Assembly (NCBI GenBank): GCA_024516155.1
Contig: JAJJXM010000002.1
Coordinates: forward strand, 1,302,001-1,366,000
Origin: Pyronema omphalodes
Lineage: Eukaryota > Ascomycota > Pezizomycetes > Pezizales > Pyronemataceae
Reading direction: 5' to 3'
DNA length: 64,000 nt
In this document: positions 36,201 through 48,516 of the stretch, piece after piece
Numbering within the stretch: the stretch's first letter is position 1
Layout: each line of letters opens with the position of its first letter
Position numbers and translations under genes: made by a program
The notes under the pieces: model-generated
Database searches by the model: none
What the model was told of the DNA's origin: nothing
What the model saw: the letters and a program-made list of their open reading frames with translations, nothing else

Positions 36201-37192
36201 CATCCAGCTTCGAATAAACGCACAAAATGTGAGTGTGAAGGATGCAGACAATGATATTTAGGAAAGGTGGTTACTAAGAAGTATCTGTACAGTACACTGC
36301 GGCAAGCTCCAAAAGAAAGGATTCTACAAATATCCACAGTACTGAGAGCACAACGAAATGACTCCGAATTAGTAAAGAAAATGTAAGAAATTAGAAGCAC
36401 CTAATGACCGAGATATTCTAGAGCCTCTAAACAGAAGCACCCGGCTTTCATCTGGTTGAGCACTTTCTCTCCATGAATCATCTCACTCGGCAAGCAATAT
36501 GCATCCTTCACGACACTGCCAAAAAATCATCATTTTCTCCCGACATTCTACACTTTCGAAAAAGGCTTACTCATTTCATACCAGCTCTGTCGGAGTTACA
36601 CCTACGCACTCATCAAAAATCAACAAACTCAACAACTTTCCCCACCTGTGAACTATGATTCGAACCCGACCTCTACTTTAATCCTTCTGAAGTAGCGGTG
36701 CTAATCTCTTCTACCTGTGTAGTTATCGAATACCTCTTATAAAAGACTCCCAATATTCTCCTCAGTCCGTCTACACACATCCCTTGCTCGAGTCGTTTCT
36801 GAACCCAAGGCTAATACGACCAGGTCTCACTCTGTAACCTCTATCTACACGATCATACCATTGTTTTATCATATTGACACTATACAATGTGAGTATCTAG
36901 GCGTTAAGCCGATGTATAAGCCTTTTGATAATGCTTCGGTGTTGTGAAAAATACAGGTGTGTATAGGCAATGCTGTTCTACTAATAACTCCAGGGCGGTT
37001 TCAGCTACGGTGGTGATTCGGCCGGATATAGGGGAGTAGAGCAGGATTTTGTGTGTAATTTTGATGAAAATACGGAAGTGATGGAGGAGTTAGGAACTAT
37101 CCTCAGCCGCCGTCCAACAGGACAGGGTGGATAGAATTATTTTTATTGATTCTTTTTTTATATTTACATATGTTTTAAAGCTGTCATAAGTT
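33211..37192. other. 4-kb gene-poor region
   Basis: No supportable protein gene up to the tRNA, except the doubtful short one at 36.9-37.1 kb. Frames are under 95 codons and lack motifs. T-rich sequence just after 33210 is the RRM gene 3' UTR. Confidence 0.4.
36887..37134 (+). CDS. doubtful 48-codon gene (MCGGFSYGG...) with a micro-exon
   Basis: The terminal exon 36994-37134 reads 46 protein-like codons (GGFSYGGDSAGYRGV, DFVCNFDENTEVMEELG, ending RRPTGQGG) after a good CTAATAAC/CCAG branch-acceptor pair. The only in-frame start I can build splits the ATG over a canonical GTGAGT donor at 36889. It then needs a 4-nt exon (36957-36960) and a 33-nt intron, which is unusually short. Alternatively the first exon lies elsewhere. 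I recognise no homologue. It sits 58 bp upstream of the tRNA gene. Confidence 0.22.
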
Positions 37193-37264
37193 GGGGGTGT
37201 GGTTTAGTGGTATAATTCCTCTTTAGCATAGAGGCGGTCCGGCGTTCGATTCGCCGCTCCTCCA
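37193..37264 (+). tRNA. tRNA-Ala(AGC): tRNA-Ala (anticodon AGC)
   Basis: 72 nt that fold as a cloverleaf. The acceptor stem GGGGGTG/CTCCTCC has discriminator A and the G3-U70 wobble that identifies alanine tRNAs. Anticodon stem CCTCT/AGAGG encloses TTAGCAT, with anticodon AGC at 37225-37227. The T arm is CGGCG-TTCGATT-CGCCG. The D arm GGTTTAGTGGTA matches an A box, and GTTCGATTC matches a B box. No intron. There is one U-U mismatch at acceptor position 6:67. No CCA is encoded, as expected in eukaryotes. Confidence 0.87.
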
Positions 37265-38942
37265 ATCGTTTTGCTTTTTCATCATCCTTCGATGATGATG
37301 GCTTCACAAAGCTTTCCTTTAACATGTTATCATTAAATCATCTTGTAACAATAAATACCTTTTTAGATGAAATGTAGTTTAATCAAATCGCTAGTTCTTC
37401 CACGATGAGTTATACCATATCAATTGAATCATGAGGTATCACTATGTCTGTCTAGATGTTATCTCAATTGTTGACGGCTCAATTAGGGCATTGCTTCATT
37501 TGATCGGCATAATTACAATCTAACTATGCTGGGTTGATTTTCTATAATAATTTAACGTAATTAAAACCAGCGTGAAGACATGGCACCAGAAAGAAATCTT
37601 CTCGGTTATACATAAGTTGTTACTCTCGTTATGTTGCAGTTGCAGTCATCTGAGCCGAGATTAAAGTCTAGGTTGATATTGTGGATCTTATGGAACGTGT
37701 ATGTGTGTGTGTGTTCTGAGATATAGAAATACTCATGGCTGTTGGAGGTTTCATACTTTGGAGTCTATGAATTTGAGCTACTGCCGCCACCGCCACCGCC
37801 GCCAGTTGATATTGACGGATTTGAAATACATCTTACACCGACAAGCTAAACCCAAAATCGGGAGGATGCTTTTTTTGATGTCTCATCCTACCATTGTAGG
37901 TATAATAAAACGTCAATGGCGAAGGAAATAAAGTCGGCGGAGAGCGAGAATCTTCTGGAGTTGAGGGATGTGTAAGTTGGCGGAAATTATGATTAACTTG
38001 TAGATTTTGTTGACCAGGTTTGGAGTATGCTTCTACAATGTTTATGGCTTTGGGTACTTAAGAAAAAAGGATTCAAACAAACAAAAAACCGGAACGGATA
38101 GCGTTATGAACATGTTCCTTACCTGATATAACCATCACCTCTACTTGTTCACTCCTGGTATGGCACTTTACCCGGGATTCATGGACAGGATATGTTGACA
38201 TACGCTGTGTACTTCAACTCCCGTTGATTTTTCTAGGAGACATCAAAGTATTAGTAACTTATTGGAGACCCATAAGAAGTTTCTTGATTCGATGCTAAAT
38301 TGAGTAGTCAAGCGTACTCAGAAGTTAAATGCGTTAACGAGCAAGCTATTTCTCAGTTATTCTACAGAATATATGTAAATAACTCCGTATGTATTATATC
38401 AATATTTACTTGGACAAAATATGACGAGAGCTTGACAGTGCCACAAAAATGCATGCTGGTTTGATTGGAATAATGGGCAATGTGTATTGAAATATCACGT
38501 GATGCGGAGTCATGAATTATCACGCTTGTGCAAACCGAGGCGATGATGGGATGAATTCCCGTATTTTTTCTTTTTGGCCTTGGTATCAAGGACAGAAAGA
38601 TTACACAATATATCGGTGTAATTAGTATTCCTGATGGTTTGTAAAAGATAGGGCAGGAGATGCATCGCTGTTGTTTGTCATGTTATGGAGATGGAAGCGT
38701 GCAAGTAGTCCGGGTGGGAATCATGCGGGTTCATGCTGCGCAAACAGCGCGTAAACGGTATACTAGTCTTCGATATCATGTGAGGAGTCAGACTAGCCAC
38801 GTTCTATAGTTTCATCGTTGTCCACTTCCACTTCTCTCTACAGACATTTACTTCTCAACTATATATATTAAAACCCAGAAAGACTCCAACTAAATACCAA
38901 GTACTTTTATTTTATACATTTCAAACAGAAAATCCAAACATA
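37265..38942. other. 1.7-kb intergenic region
   Basis: AT-rich, with a short (GTGT) and a (CCGCCA) microsatellite near 37700-37805. No gene seen. The SYO1 3' UTR lies at the right end. Confidence 0.4.
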
Positions 38943-41028
38943 TTACTTCATTTCCTCATCCTTTGCCTCCAATTTCTTGGCCTCCTTCTTCTTATATGCT
39001 ATGAACCTATTCAAGTTCAAACTTGCCTCGTCTGCCTTGGTTCTCAAATCTGGGAATTTCTTCTTGTCGATTCTTTTAACCAATGCGCGAACCCCCTTAG
39101 TTCCTGCCTCAAGATGCTGCACGAATGCTAATGCCCTGAATACAGGCTCATCGTACGCATACTCAGCATCCGCATAGATATCAAAGACAGCATCTAAAGT
39201 CTCTACCATAACCTCCGCCGGTACGTCAGGACAGGCGTTGATTACACCCATGAAGAAGACGCCAACGTCTCTGTTAACATCCAAACGCTCCTCGTTAAGA
39301 GCAAGAGCTCCGAGAACTCCGACACATTTGGCCTTTAACTCAGTGCTGGTAGCAACACCGTAAAGGCCAATGAAGGACTTATGGATATCGCCGGTAGGAA
39401 GCTGCTTTGACGACTTGGCAAGAGGCCATGCAACACCGGTGATGGCGTCGGCAAGGGCTACATTGGCGGTATTACCGGTGACGACAGGCGCAATAATCAT
39501 CTCCCAGATCTTTCCAGCAAGGGTAGTCCATTTGGTCTGGATCCTAGGGAAGAGGGTGGAGGCGTTGCAAAGAGTCCAGGCAATGTTGGTGAGGGCGGTA
39601 AGAGCACGGAGGCAGATACGTTCGTTGCTGGTAGGCTTGGAAAGCTGGACGACGATAGGAGTGGTGGATTCGAGGAGGTAGTAGAGCATTCTGTCGGCGC
39701 CAGAGCCCTCGGAGTCCGACATGGCGGTCATCTCCATATCCTCACGGAGTTCAGCGAGGTCGTCGCCCATTTCCTCATCACCGGAGGCATCAGAAGCCTC
39801 TTCGGAAATGAATTCCGGGAGGGGTTCCTCCTTGGGTGCGTGCTGGAGGTCTTCAAGCTCGTATCCTGCAAAGGTAGCGATTGAAGAGATAACCTCCAAG
39901 GCAATCTCGGTGGTACGAAGACCGGCGTGTTCATCGGGAGTGGAAGGGACAAAAGTGTTGAGATCGTAGGTAGCGGTAAGTTTGATGAAGGAGGTAAGGA
40001 CGGGGAGGAGGTCGGCGTCTGTGAGGTTGTTTTCGATTTCAGTGGGTGCGAGTGATAGATTGTGCAAAATTGCTGAAAAGTGTCAGTGATTAATCATGCA
40101 ACGGACCTCAGCCCTACGAGGGATTTACACACCACAAGCGCAGATCCGCACAGTCGGAATCTTGTGCTCCTTCAACTGGATAAGTTGAGGGATGTGGTTG
40201 GCCTGTTCAGAGAGGATTTTGGAGTTGAGGGGATCGTTGTCTTCGGTTAGGGAGCTCAAGCATTGTGCTGCTGCGGATTGGATGTGTTCAGGAATAGGGA
40301 TTGAGGGGTTGAGAAGTCCCATGAGGAATGGAACAATGATGTTGATTTTCGAGATTCCTTCGAGAGCCTGCTCGGATTCCTCACTGGAGCGCTAATTCAG
40401 TATTTTGATTACAGGGCTGAGCAAGGCTGGATTTAGTTTTACGGTACCTCAAACACTTCAGAAGTCCAATGATGTTCTCTGTTAATGACCAGACGCTGGC
40501 AGGCGCCTTTGAGGGGTCCGCTGCAACACCTTCTAAGCTCAAGGCCAACTGGTGATATCAATTAGCCTTGGGTTCTGATTGGCGCGTCAACACCGGGCGA
40601 CAACAAAGCCCTACCTTCTCTAATACAGGCTGGACCTTTGACAAGATTCCCTTGCGGAACATATTCACGCAATGATCGTAACCCTCCAAGGCGGCAATCT
40701 TGTGTAGGGCGTTCCATGCCAGCACCACAACATCGTCCGAAGTATCAACCACCATGTCGTCCATAAGCTTCGCCACGATCCGCTCCTTGAGCAGCATAAA
40801 ACGACACGTGTCATCGTCCAGCAATTCAGAGCATATGGTTGACAATGCGGCGGCGCGATCAGTTGCGCTGGCAGCTGCCAAACTCTTCATAGCTGGAAGG
40901 ATTCGCGTCTTGTGGATAGCATCTGTCTGGGGTGTCTGAGTGAACGCGGGCTTTTTCGGGCGGCCGCCGGTGGGGTCGGTCGCTTTCCGGGCATCGGACT
41001 TGTTCTTGGGCTTGACTGCCTTTCCCAT
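38943..41028 (-). CDS. SYO1: Symportin Syo1 (ARM/HEAT-repeat importer of ribosomal proteins L5 and L11)
   Basis: Four exons, 41028-40615, 40548-40448, 40383-40133 and 40072-38943, give 631 aa; introns are 66, 64 and 60 bp. Start is the ATG of MGKAVKPKNKSDAR; upstream in-frame codons are 5' UTR. Junctions read QPVLEK-LALSLEGV, LLKCL-SEESEQALEGISKI and RICAC-AILHNLSLAPTEIE. The basic N-terminus (PY-NLS-like), the helical ARM/HEAT repeats (SDDVVVLAWNALHKIAALEGY, ERICLRALTALTNIAWTLC) and the internal acidic loop (SDASGDEEMGDDLAELRED) are the Syo1 features. Syo1 co-imports Rpl5 and Rpl11 with Kap104 for 5S RNP assembly. Metazoan equivalent is HEATR3. Confidence 0.87.
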
Positions 41029-43726
41029 TGCTGCGCTGTGTCGTGAAGGCGCTGAGAATTGCGGGGTTGTTGATGATGTGTGTGTTGCGTTGTTGCGGTG
41101 CACGAACTTTTCGCGGGGTCGCAGAAAATTAATTTCTGTGCGACGCCAGGCTACTGCAGCAAGCGTCATGTTTCTCGGAAGTTTCCGTCATTGGCACAAC
41201 GCCATTGGAAGATCTTCGATGAGGCAGATCGTTAATTTGATGCCAGCATGTTCTGCACAATTTCATGCAAGGTGAACAAATACCGTTGTTCGTTTTTTTT
41301 TTTTTTTTTTACAAAAAAATCGATGGGTTTTTTCTTTTCTTTTCTTTCGTTTTTTCCTCACTTTTCTTAATTAAAAGCCTATCTCGGACAAGTCACTGTC
41401 AGATGTGATGCTTCCAATGAAGTTACAGCAGACGTAAAAAACAGATATACAATGCCCTCTCCTTACCGATGAATGGCCAGTGGTAACCGATAGAACTGCC
41501 CGTTAGCCAGCCTTTCAAAGCAATTCTGAGACAAGCAGAACGGTATTCCGTTGCAGATGCAGATCTGAAGCATGTATGCACTGCCAAAACATCAGTTACG
41601 TGATATACATATATGCCCTAGTGGCGTCGGCACCTGCAGTTTGTTGCACTTATTTGCTGGGGATAAAGTTTGACATGCAGAATGAATACTTTTTTTCTGA
41701 TGCCCATAGATATATGCATGTAGATATCATGCCGGTAAAAAATACTCCGGATTTTCGAACTGTCTCATCTCAAAACTTCGCCGCAGCATAATATGCATAG
41801 CTAAGGGTCCAGGATTCGTCACATATCAAGCCAGTCATCCTTACGACTCAACAAATTTGACGTCTTTGCTATTTTGAAAACTCACCAGACTTACACATCA
41901 TCGCAGCGTGGCACATTTGGGGTGCAGATCAAACCGCCACCTCTGCACGGTAAGGTAAGGTAACGCCATATATATGTACATAGGGCCATAGAATACATAA
42001 ACGCTTGTAGCGCTTTACATAAGAACACATAACAACAAATCTCCGAAATTTCACTCGCTTACAATGATTATCAGTCAGACGCCTCGGTTTTAAAGTTTGA
42101 ACTGTACATAAATGGCGTATGTAAGAGCCTGTAATAATTTTGTTGGTAATTTTTCATATACGCGGTTTGTCATGCAATATAGCTTTGATTTCATAATGGC
42201 AATGGAAATTTTGGGATTGAATTACATACGCGTGTAGAGTGTAATTAGCGAGGTGAGGTGGGTAACGGAATATTCTGGAACCCGGCATTAATTTTAACGT
42301 CAAACAGGGCTTTGTGAATACATAGGACTGAATTGCATTCTTGTGCTGTTTGTCAGCCAGTCTTCAGGCACTTGAAATTCAATGAGGTCCAATGATGCCC
42401 AACGCCACTTGGGATGCCGCTCGCGTGTCAATATGTGCTTGCTGGGTATGTGGATGATTGTCGATTATGCAGGGTCTTTTCTTTTTTTTGAAAGAATTGA
42501 CGATAGAGTTTGCTTTATCAAACGAGGGAACTCTTCATTGGTGAATTTTCGGACATCAGGCACAGTGCTGGGTTATTGAGTAAAACTGGAGAGCTGGTGA
42601 GCAATTCACACGGATGATGAACCCACACACGTCCTACTCTGGACCGTCGTGTTGTCAAAATTCATCACCAAACCCGATGATGAGGATCCAAATACACCAC
42701 GATACTTTCTGTAACATCTTTCTGACTTGATAGCATACCCAGCCATAAATCATGCATCCTTCGGATGAACCACCAAGTGCATAACTGCCCCCCAGCGTCT
42801 GTCGCGGCTACACCAGTAGTACACAAGATCATGCACCTAAACGCAGGGTACATAACCCGTAAGCGATGAGCGCCGTATGCATTGCAAACCATTCATGTTT
42901 CAGAGGTCACGCGATGTTTACTATGGCACTATGTATTTGTTGTCTACAGTGCTTTCTACGGTAGCCCTACACTTGTAAATAGAGGCTTGCGGCTGTACCT
43001 TCCCTGAATGAAGAATTCGTCCCAACTTTTTTTTTGGCGGTACCGTTGCCAAGATCTCGCTTAAGTGTATGCAGATCTCCCGTTGAGCGATCCAGGTGGT
43101 GGGACGGTAATTTCTGAAAGAGGGTTGATATGGCTAGATGTAAAAATAGGTGCAGGATTTAGATAAATATCAAAAGAAAACAAAAACGTTCAGATGAAAA
43201 TATGGCGATTAGAAACGGTAGATCATGGGGATGGCTTTGATGCATTTCGGCCGAGATAACATTTTCCTTTTTTTTTTAACTTTCTGATCCACGTTGTTCA
43301 GAATATTCTCAAACATGTGAGGCGCAGGCTGAGGTAAATCATCATGTTGATGCTGTTAAACAGAACAAACCGGTTGTGCGCATTCTGTAGGTTACCTTTG
43401 GGGTTACCTCGGGTTTTGCTGCGGCAAGCCTTTAAAGTTTGCTATGAAACGGGTTCCAGTCATACATCAACGGGTACCTACTTGTTCCAGGTCTCAACAC
43501 AACCTAAATTTACAACTGGTGTTTAGTAGTGAGTTTTGTGTTCTCCGAAAATTACGAGACAGTTGTATTCTCAAACCAGAAATGACTGAATACATACAAA
43601 CGAGGGGGTGATTACATAAGACTATTACACTCACGTGATATGTTTGGCTACGCGGGAAGTGGTAACGCGCCCGTCGCGTCTTCCACAACGTCACCTCCAT
43701 TCAGCTGCTTCCTCCACCTCTACACA
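41029..43726. other. 2.7-kb intergenic region SYO1 / MLH1 (divergent)
   Basis: Holds both promoters. A T-rich stretch at 41297-41345 lies near SYO1. No gene is supported; frames are under 75 codons and motif-free. Confidence 0.4.
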
Positions 43727-46700
43727 ATGCAAGCTCCAGCAAGAATTAAGGTTAGAACGCGTCATTATTATTGTAATTTTAGAACCTGTCCTGACAAAGT
43801 GTGATCAGGCCCTTGACCAGAATGTGGTAAACAAAATTGCTGCTGGAGAAATCATTGTTGCTCCAGTTAATGCACTCAAAGAGCTTATAGAGAACGCCGT
43901 TGATGCCGGTTCAACATCAATTGAAATTGTTGTCAAAGATGGTGGTCTCAAATTACTCCAGATTACAGATAATGGATCAGGGATAAATGTTTGCTCAAAT
44001 ATTGCTGTTGGTTTACAATTGCTGAGTGTTTCACAGCGTGACGATTTGCCAATTCTTTGCGAGCGATTTACAACATCAAAGTTGAAGGCCTTTGAAGATC
44101 TAGAATCAATCGGCACATATGGTTTCCGAGGCGAGGCCTTAGCGAGTATCAGTATGATTGCGCACCTCACAGTCACCACGAAAACAAAGGATTCAAATTG
44201 TGCTTGGAGGTAGTACAACTGTCTAGGCTTGACTTATGATTCTAATATTATGCAGAGCAGTATATGCCGACGGAAAGTTAGTTCCGCCCAAGCCAGGACA
44301 GAGTGCGGATCCAAAACCTTGTGCCGGACGACAAGGAACCCAAATTACTGTGAGTATTGATATTGAGTAGATTTCAATTGGTGTTTCTAACACACTTCAG
44401 GTTGAAGATCTGTTTTACAACACACCAAGCCGGCGTAGAGCTTTCAGAAGTTCCTCCGAAGAATATGCCAAGATCCTCGATGTCGTCGGACGATATGCCG
44501 TCCACTGTGAGGGTGTGGCATTCTCGTGCAAGAAAGTATTGCTGCCCTACGCTTGTTATCTTCACGTGCCTAATAATGTGATAGCATGGAGAGAGCGGGG
44601 TGGGCGTTTCCACCACTTCGAGCACCAATCTTGTCGAAAGAATCCGTCGTGTACACGGAAGCTCCGTCGCTAACGAAGTCATCGATTTTGAGGTGGCCAA
44701 CACTGGGCTTGGATTCAAGGCCAAAGGGATGCTGAGTAATGCCAATTACCACGTCAAAAAAACCACGTTATTGCTTTTTATTAATGGTATTTTTTTTTCA
44801 TTCCCCCTCATATGTAGCCCTAAGCCATCTAATACCAAGCGCGCATATAGGTCGAGCTGTTGAGTCAAACTCCATCAAAAAATCCATTGACGCAATCTAC
44901 TCCACTTTTCTACCTAAACACGGTCATCCATTTGTCTATCTATCGATCGACATTCAACCTGACCGGGTTGACGTGAACGTGCATCCAACCAAACGCGAGG
45001 TCAACTTTTTGCATGAGGATGAAATTATTGAAATTATTACTGCGGGCATTCAGGAGCGTCTTGCTGCCGTTGATACTTCGAGATCCTTTGCTCTGACGCA
45101 GACCCTCCTTCCTGGTGCACCGCCGCAACAGCAACAGCAACAGGCTACACGTCGGAGCGGTTCAGCCAATACAGGGCGGCAACCAACAGATCCTGGTGTA
45201 ACAGCAACACCCAGCGCTCGACAGGCCAAGAAGCCCTACGAAAGCAACACAGTCCGGGTTGACCACCGCGACCAAAAAATCACGGCCTTTGTCAAACCCG
45301 GTACGGTTGGTCGTACAGAGCGGCCAACAATAGAATCGACGGATGGGCAACTGCAGCCATTATACGACTGTGACGACAGCCGGGAGTGGGTCGAAGTTAG
45401 ATATTCAACAATTAAAGAGCTTCGCCAAAGAGTACGAGATGCAGCACACAAAGGCCTTGCTGAGTTATTTACAAACCATATATATGTTGGGCTTGTTGAT
45501 GAACACAGAAGGCTGGCCGCAATCCAACACGGTGTCAAATTATACCTGGTCGACTATGCTGCTATTGCTTACGAAATGTTCTATCAGATTGGACTGTCTG
45601 ATTTTCGTAACTTCGGAGTAATCAGACTTACTCCTCCGCTGAAGATTCGAGATTTATTACAAATCGCGGCAGAGCAAGAGCGGCAGTTTGAGATGATGGA
45701 GCGAGAGGGGAAACAGGGGAGTGGTACTAACCCCGGCGGTGATGACAACACGGCGGCAACAATAGGTGATGACGGTGATGCCGTGATGGTAGAAACTTCC
45801 AATATGCAAGGCGGCGACAGCCACGCTGAGGAATTCTTTGATTGGGAAGGTAACACCAAGGTATGAGCCACCTTTTTTTTTTTTTTCCGTCGTCCTTCGA
45901 TTTTATCGGCTCGCAAAGGCTCGCGACGCGGGTGAGAGTAACCCATCCACTGTATTCTCAGCTCATCTGATGTTACGCGCTCCCATTCGGATAAAATATC
46001 CCTTCGGACATGGTTTGTAACAAGGAAGATACACATGGTTTGGCGAGTCGCGTCGCGTCGTTGCAGGATCCTCAGTTGAGGTTACGGATGGAAAAATGTC
46101 ACGTCACACGAGTTTCTAACGCGTTGTGCTGCCAGATAATTGAAAAATTGTTACTTGACAAAAGAGTCATGTTGCGAGATTACTTTTCGGTTGACATCAA
46201 TGATGAAGGAGAGCTAGTCAGCATTCCAATGTTACTGAAGGGCTACACCCCATGCCTTGGAAAGCTTCCTTCATTCCTTCTAAGACTCGGCCCGAACGTA
46301 AGTCTTACCTCTTCATTTTTTTTTTTTCAATTCATTTTTTTTGTTTTGCGTCATCGTGCAGGCGAGTTTCGTGATGCCCCTGTTTGTGTCAATTCTGCCT
46401 CGGATGATGACTGCAGGGGAAAGCTGGTGGAAGCTTCCCGTTGGAGAATATTCGGCGCATTGAGAGATTGAAGGAATTCACAGCGCTGCTGGAGATTCAT
46501 CGAAAACTTACTAAGGCGAAGACCGCCGGAGCTTGACCAAGTCCAGCGAAGCCCATCAAAGCCCCGTTGACAGGAATTTCGAACCTGTCTCAAGCTTCGG
46601 AGCATCATCGAAACCAGCACTCCCCACTCAGGCAGAAAAGACTCATAACTTTCTCGCCGGGCCCCAATTCCTTTCCGTCGTTGCATTTGTTCAGCTTCCG

Positions 46701-48155
46701 ATTCCGAAGTTGCAGGGATTATCAGCTTCCTATTCCCATACCCTAGCTGTTACCAAATCCCGAGTTCCAAATCTCAATCCCTACCTTGCAACCAGCATCT
46801 ATAATTCCTACCTTCTATTTTCATAAACCCAACGCTGCCTCAGCATATCCTGGGTGTTTCCCTGTCATAACCGCTGTAATGCCAGCGTGTAATACTGAAG
46901 GCAGTGTTTTTGTTTCCGCAACCGTTTAATGTGTTAAGCCTTGTTGGGCGCTTGACGACGTTGAACAAAGCGCGACAAGGTCTGATGAAGTGGTCAATGT
47001 CCAACGAGGCCTGGCATAGTCCAACAAGGCCTGATGGATCATATCAAGCCCCAACCTCCAATTACCTTTCCTTGCCCAGTTGCCCTATTTTATTTGGCGC
47101 CTTCTAGGACAGCCTTGATTCAATTGTTTCCCTCTTTCTAAAACCGTTTCATGGATCTATATCATATTTTATTTCCAGCCTTACCTGGAAGCACACTGCA
47201 GGTACTAGGAAGTTGCAAAGTTCGGGAGTTGGGATATGGATAGGGATAGGGATAGGGATATTTGCATCTGAAGAATTTCGGATGCAAGGAAGTTTCGTAT
47301 AGAATTTCCAGCCCCCAATTCTTCATCATCTCAACTCCCGGTTCTCGACTCTTCAGGATATGACCCTTGGAATTTGTTGAATCCCAGCTTCCCGATTATC
47401 TATGGCGTCAAAACATAAATTCGTTGAGGAAATTTCCTTCTTGCTGCAAACGTTTTAGAAGCGGTTGAGCTGTCGTAATGACAGTTTTATCCCGAGTCCC
47501 AAGGCTTCAGGTGTTAAACTGTTAATACCCTCATCATAAGCCTAGGAATGATTCATTCCAACTCCCGAAACCTTGGCGCTCGAACCTTCTCAACACAGTT
47601 ACGCATTTGTTTTGTTTTTTCTCTTGCTGTTTTGTTTTCTGGAAACGTTTCCTCAATTACTCATCCCTAGTTCCTAATATCCCATTCCCAATTATTAGAG
47701 CCCTAGTAAAAAATACCGAGTTACTGAACCCGGTTACTGGCTCTCAGGTCCCAATCATCATCCATACTCCATCTACAACCATCTATTTCCTCATCCCATT
47801 TCACTTTATCCCGGGCCTAGCATCTTCAATCCCTACCTTCTTTTATTCCTCCATCTTCAATCCTGAATCCCAAGTCTCAGCAACTAACAAATCCCAGGTA
47901 ACCTGGACCTCCGAACTTGAATGTTTCGAAACCTTTCTCCGAGAACTAGCATTATTCTATGTTCCCGCGCCATCATCTGATGCACCGGGATCATCTGAAT
48001 CTGAATCTGAGGCATCTTCTATTGCTAAGATTGTGGAAACTCAGTTATCTCCTGCTTTTAGGAAACGGCTTATCCCGACAAGGGAATTGTTGGGTGCTGT
48101 GACTGAAATTGCGGATTTGAAGGGGTTGTATAGGATCTTTGAGAGGAGCTGTTAG
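43727..48155 (+). CDS. MLH1: DNA mismatch repair protein Mlh1 (MutL homologue)
   Basis: Nine exons: 43727-43750, 43809-43988, 44037-44209, 44256-44349, 44401-44535, 44585-44786, 44851-45860, 46136-46297 and 47898-48155. Total 745 aa. The GHKL ATPase is complete: [11 protein letters not shown] (catalytic Glu33, Asn37), [19 protein letters not shown] (97-103 motif), [32 protein letters not shown] and [14 protein letters not shown] follow. The C-terminal dimerisation domain includes [27 protein letters not shown], then KRVMLRDYF and [16 protein letters not shown]. Mlh1 rather than Pms1 is shown by the [14 protein letters not shown] start and the C-terminus. Oddities: a Gln-rich linker, a 276-bp intron 7, a 1600-bp intron 8, and a terminal FERSC where family members normally end FERC. 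Confidence 0.93.
43989..44036 (+). other. stop-free 48-bp intron in the MLH1 ATPase domain
   Basis: GTTTGC...TTTCACAG, a multiple of three with no in-frame stop. Its removal joins DNGSGIN to [11 protein letters not shown] as in all Mlh1 proteins. Retention would insert 16 residues. Confidence 0.8.
46298..47897 (+). other. 1600-bp terminal intron of MLH1
   Basis: Donor GTAAGT directly after RLGPN and acceptor CCCAG before [10 protein letters not shown], so no conserved residues are missing. Most other introns of the gene are 46-64 bp. The interior has T-rich stretches, a GGATAG microsatellite (47236-47261), repeated short words and no recognisable element or complete gene. Confidence 0.8.
47236..47261 (+). 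repeat. GGATAG microsatellite
   Basis: About four tandem copies of GGATAG/GGGATA inside the last MLH1 intron. Confidence 0.8.
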
Positions 48156-48516
48156 ACCGTGCTTGAGGGAGTGGGGGCTGGGGGTTGGTAATGGGGATTG
48201 AGTTTGGGGATTCGGGCTTCGGGCTTCGGGCTTCGGACGCCGGGAAGTTGGGAAGATGGGATAAGGAAACTCGGGGCCCGGGGAAGAAGTACCGAGACGT
48301 GAAGAATACTTTTATTAGGATAGGACAGTAGTTACAAAATGATACCTGGGATATGGAATATATAAAACCTGTAATCAAGCAAACAAATAGTCACAATACC
48401 AGACCAATTACCCGGAAAACCCAAAGTAATACAATCAAACCATCAAATCTCTTAAACATGGCAAGAAGGGACGAGCCTCGCGGTATCTAGCTAGCCAGTT
48501 AGGGAATAACCAGGGC

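Noticed and set aside
46351..46686. 111-codon minus-strand frame inside the last MLH1 intron, and the 153-codon plus-strand frame reading into that intron
   Set aside because: No motif or protein-like conservation. The minus frame is Arg/Ser-rich chance sequence, and the plus frame is just exon 8 running out of frame with the intron sequence around it.
47236..47261. Interstitial telomere-like repeat (GGATAG)n
   Set aside because: The unit is not the TTAGGG telomere repeat of filamentous fungi; it is an ordinary microsatellite.
43727..48155. Calling the MutL gene PMS1
   Set aside because: The N-terminal [14 protein letters not shown] segment and the terminal F-E-R-x-C are Mlh1 features, and the Pms1 endonuclease motif DQHA is absent.
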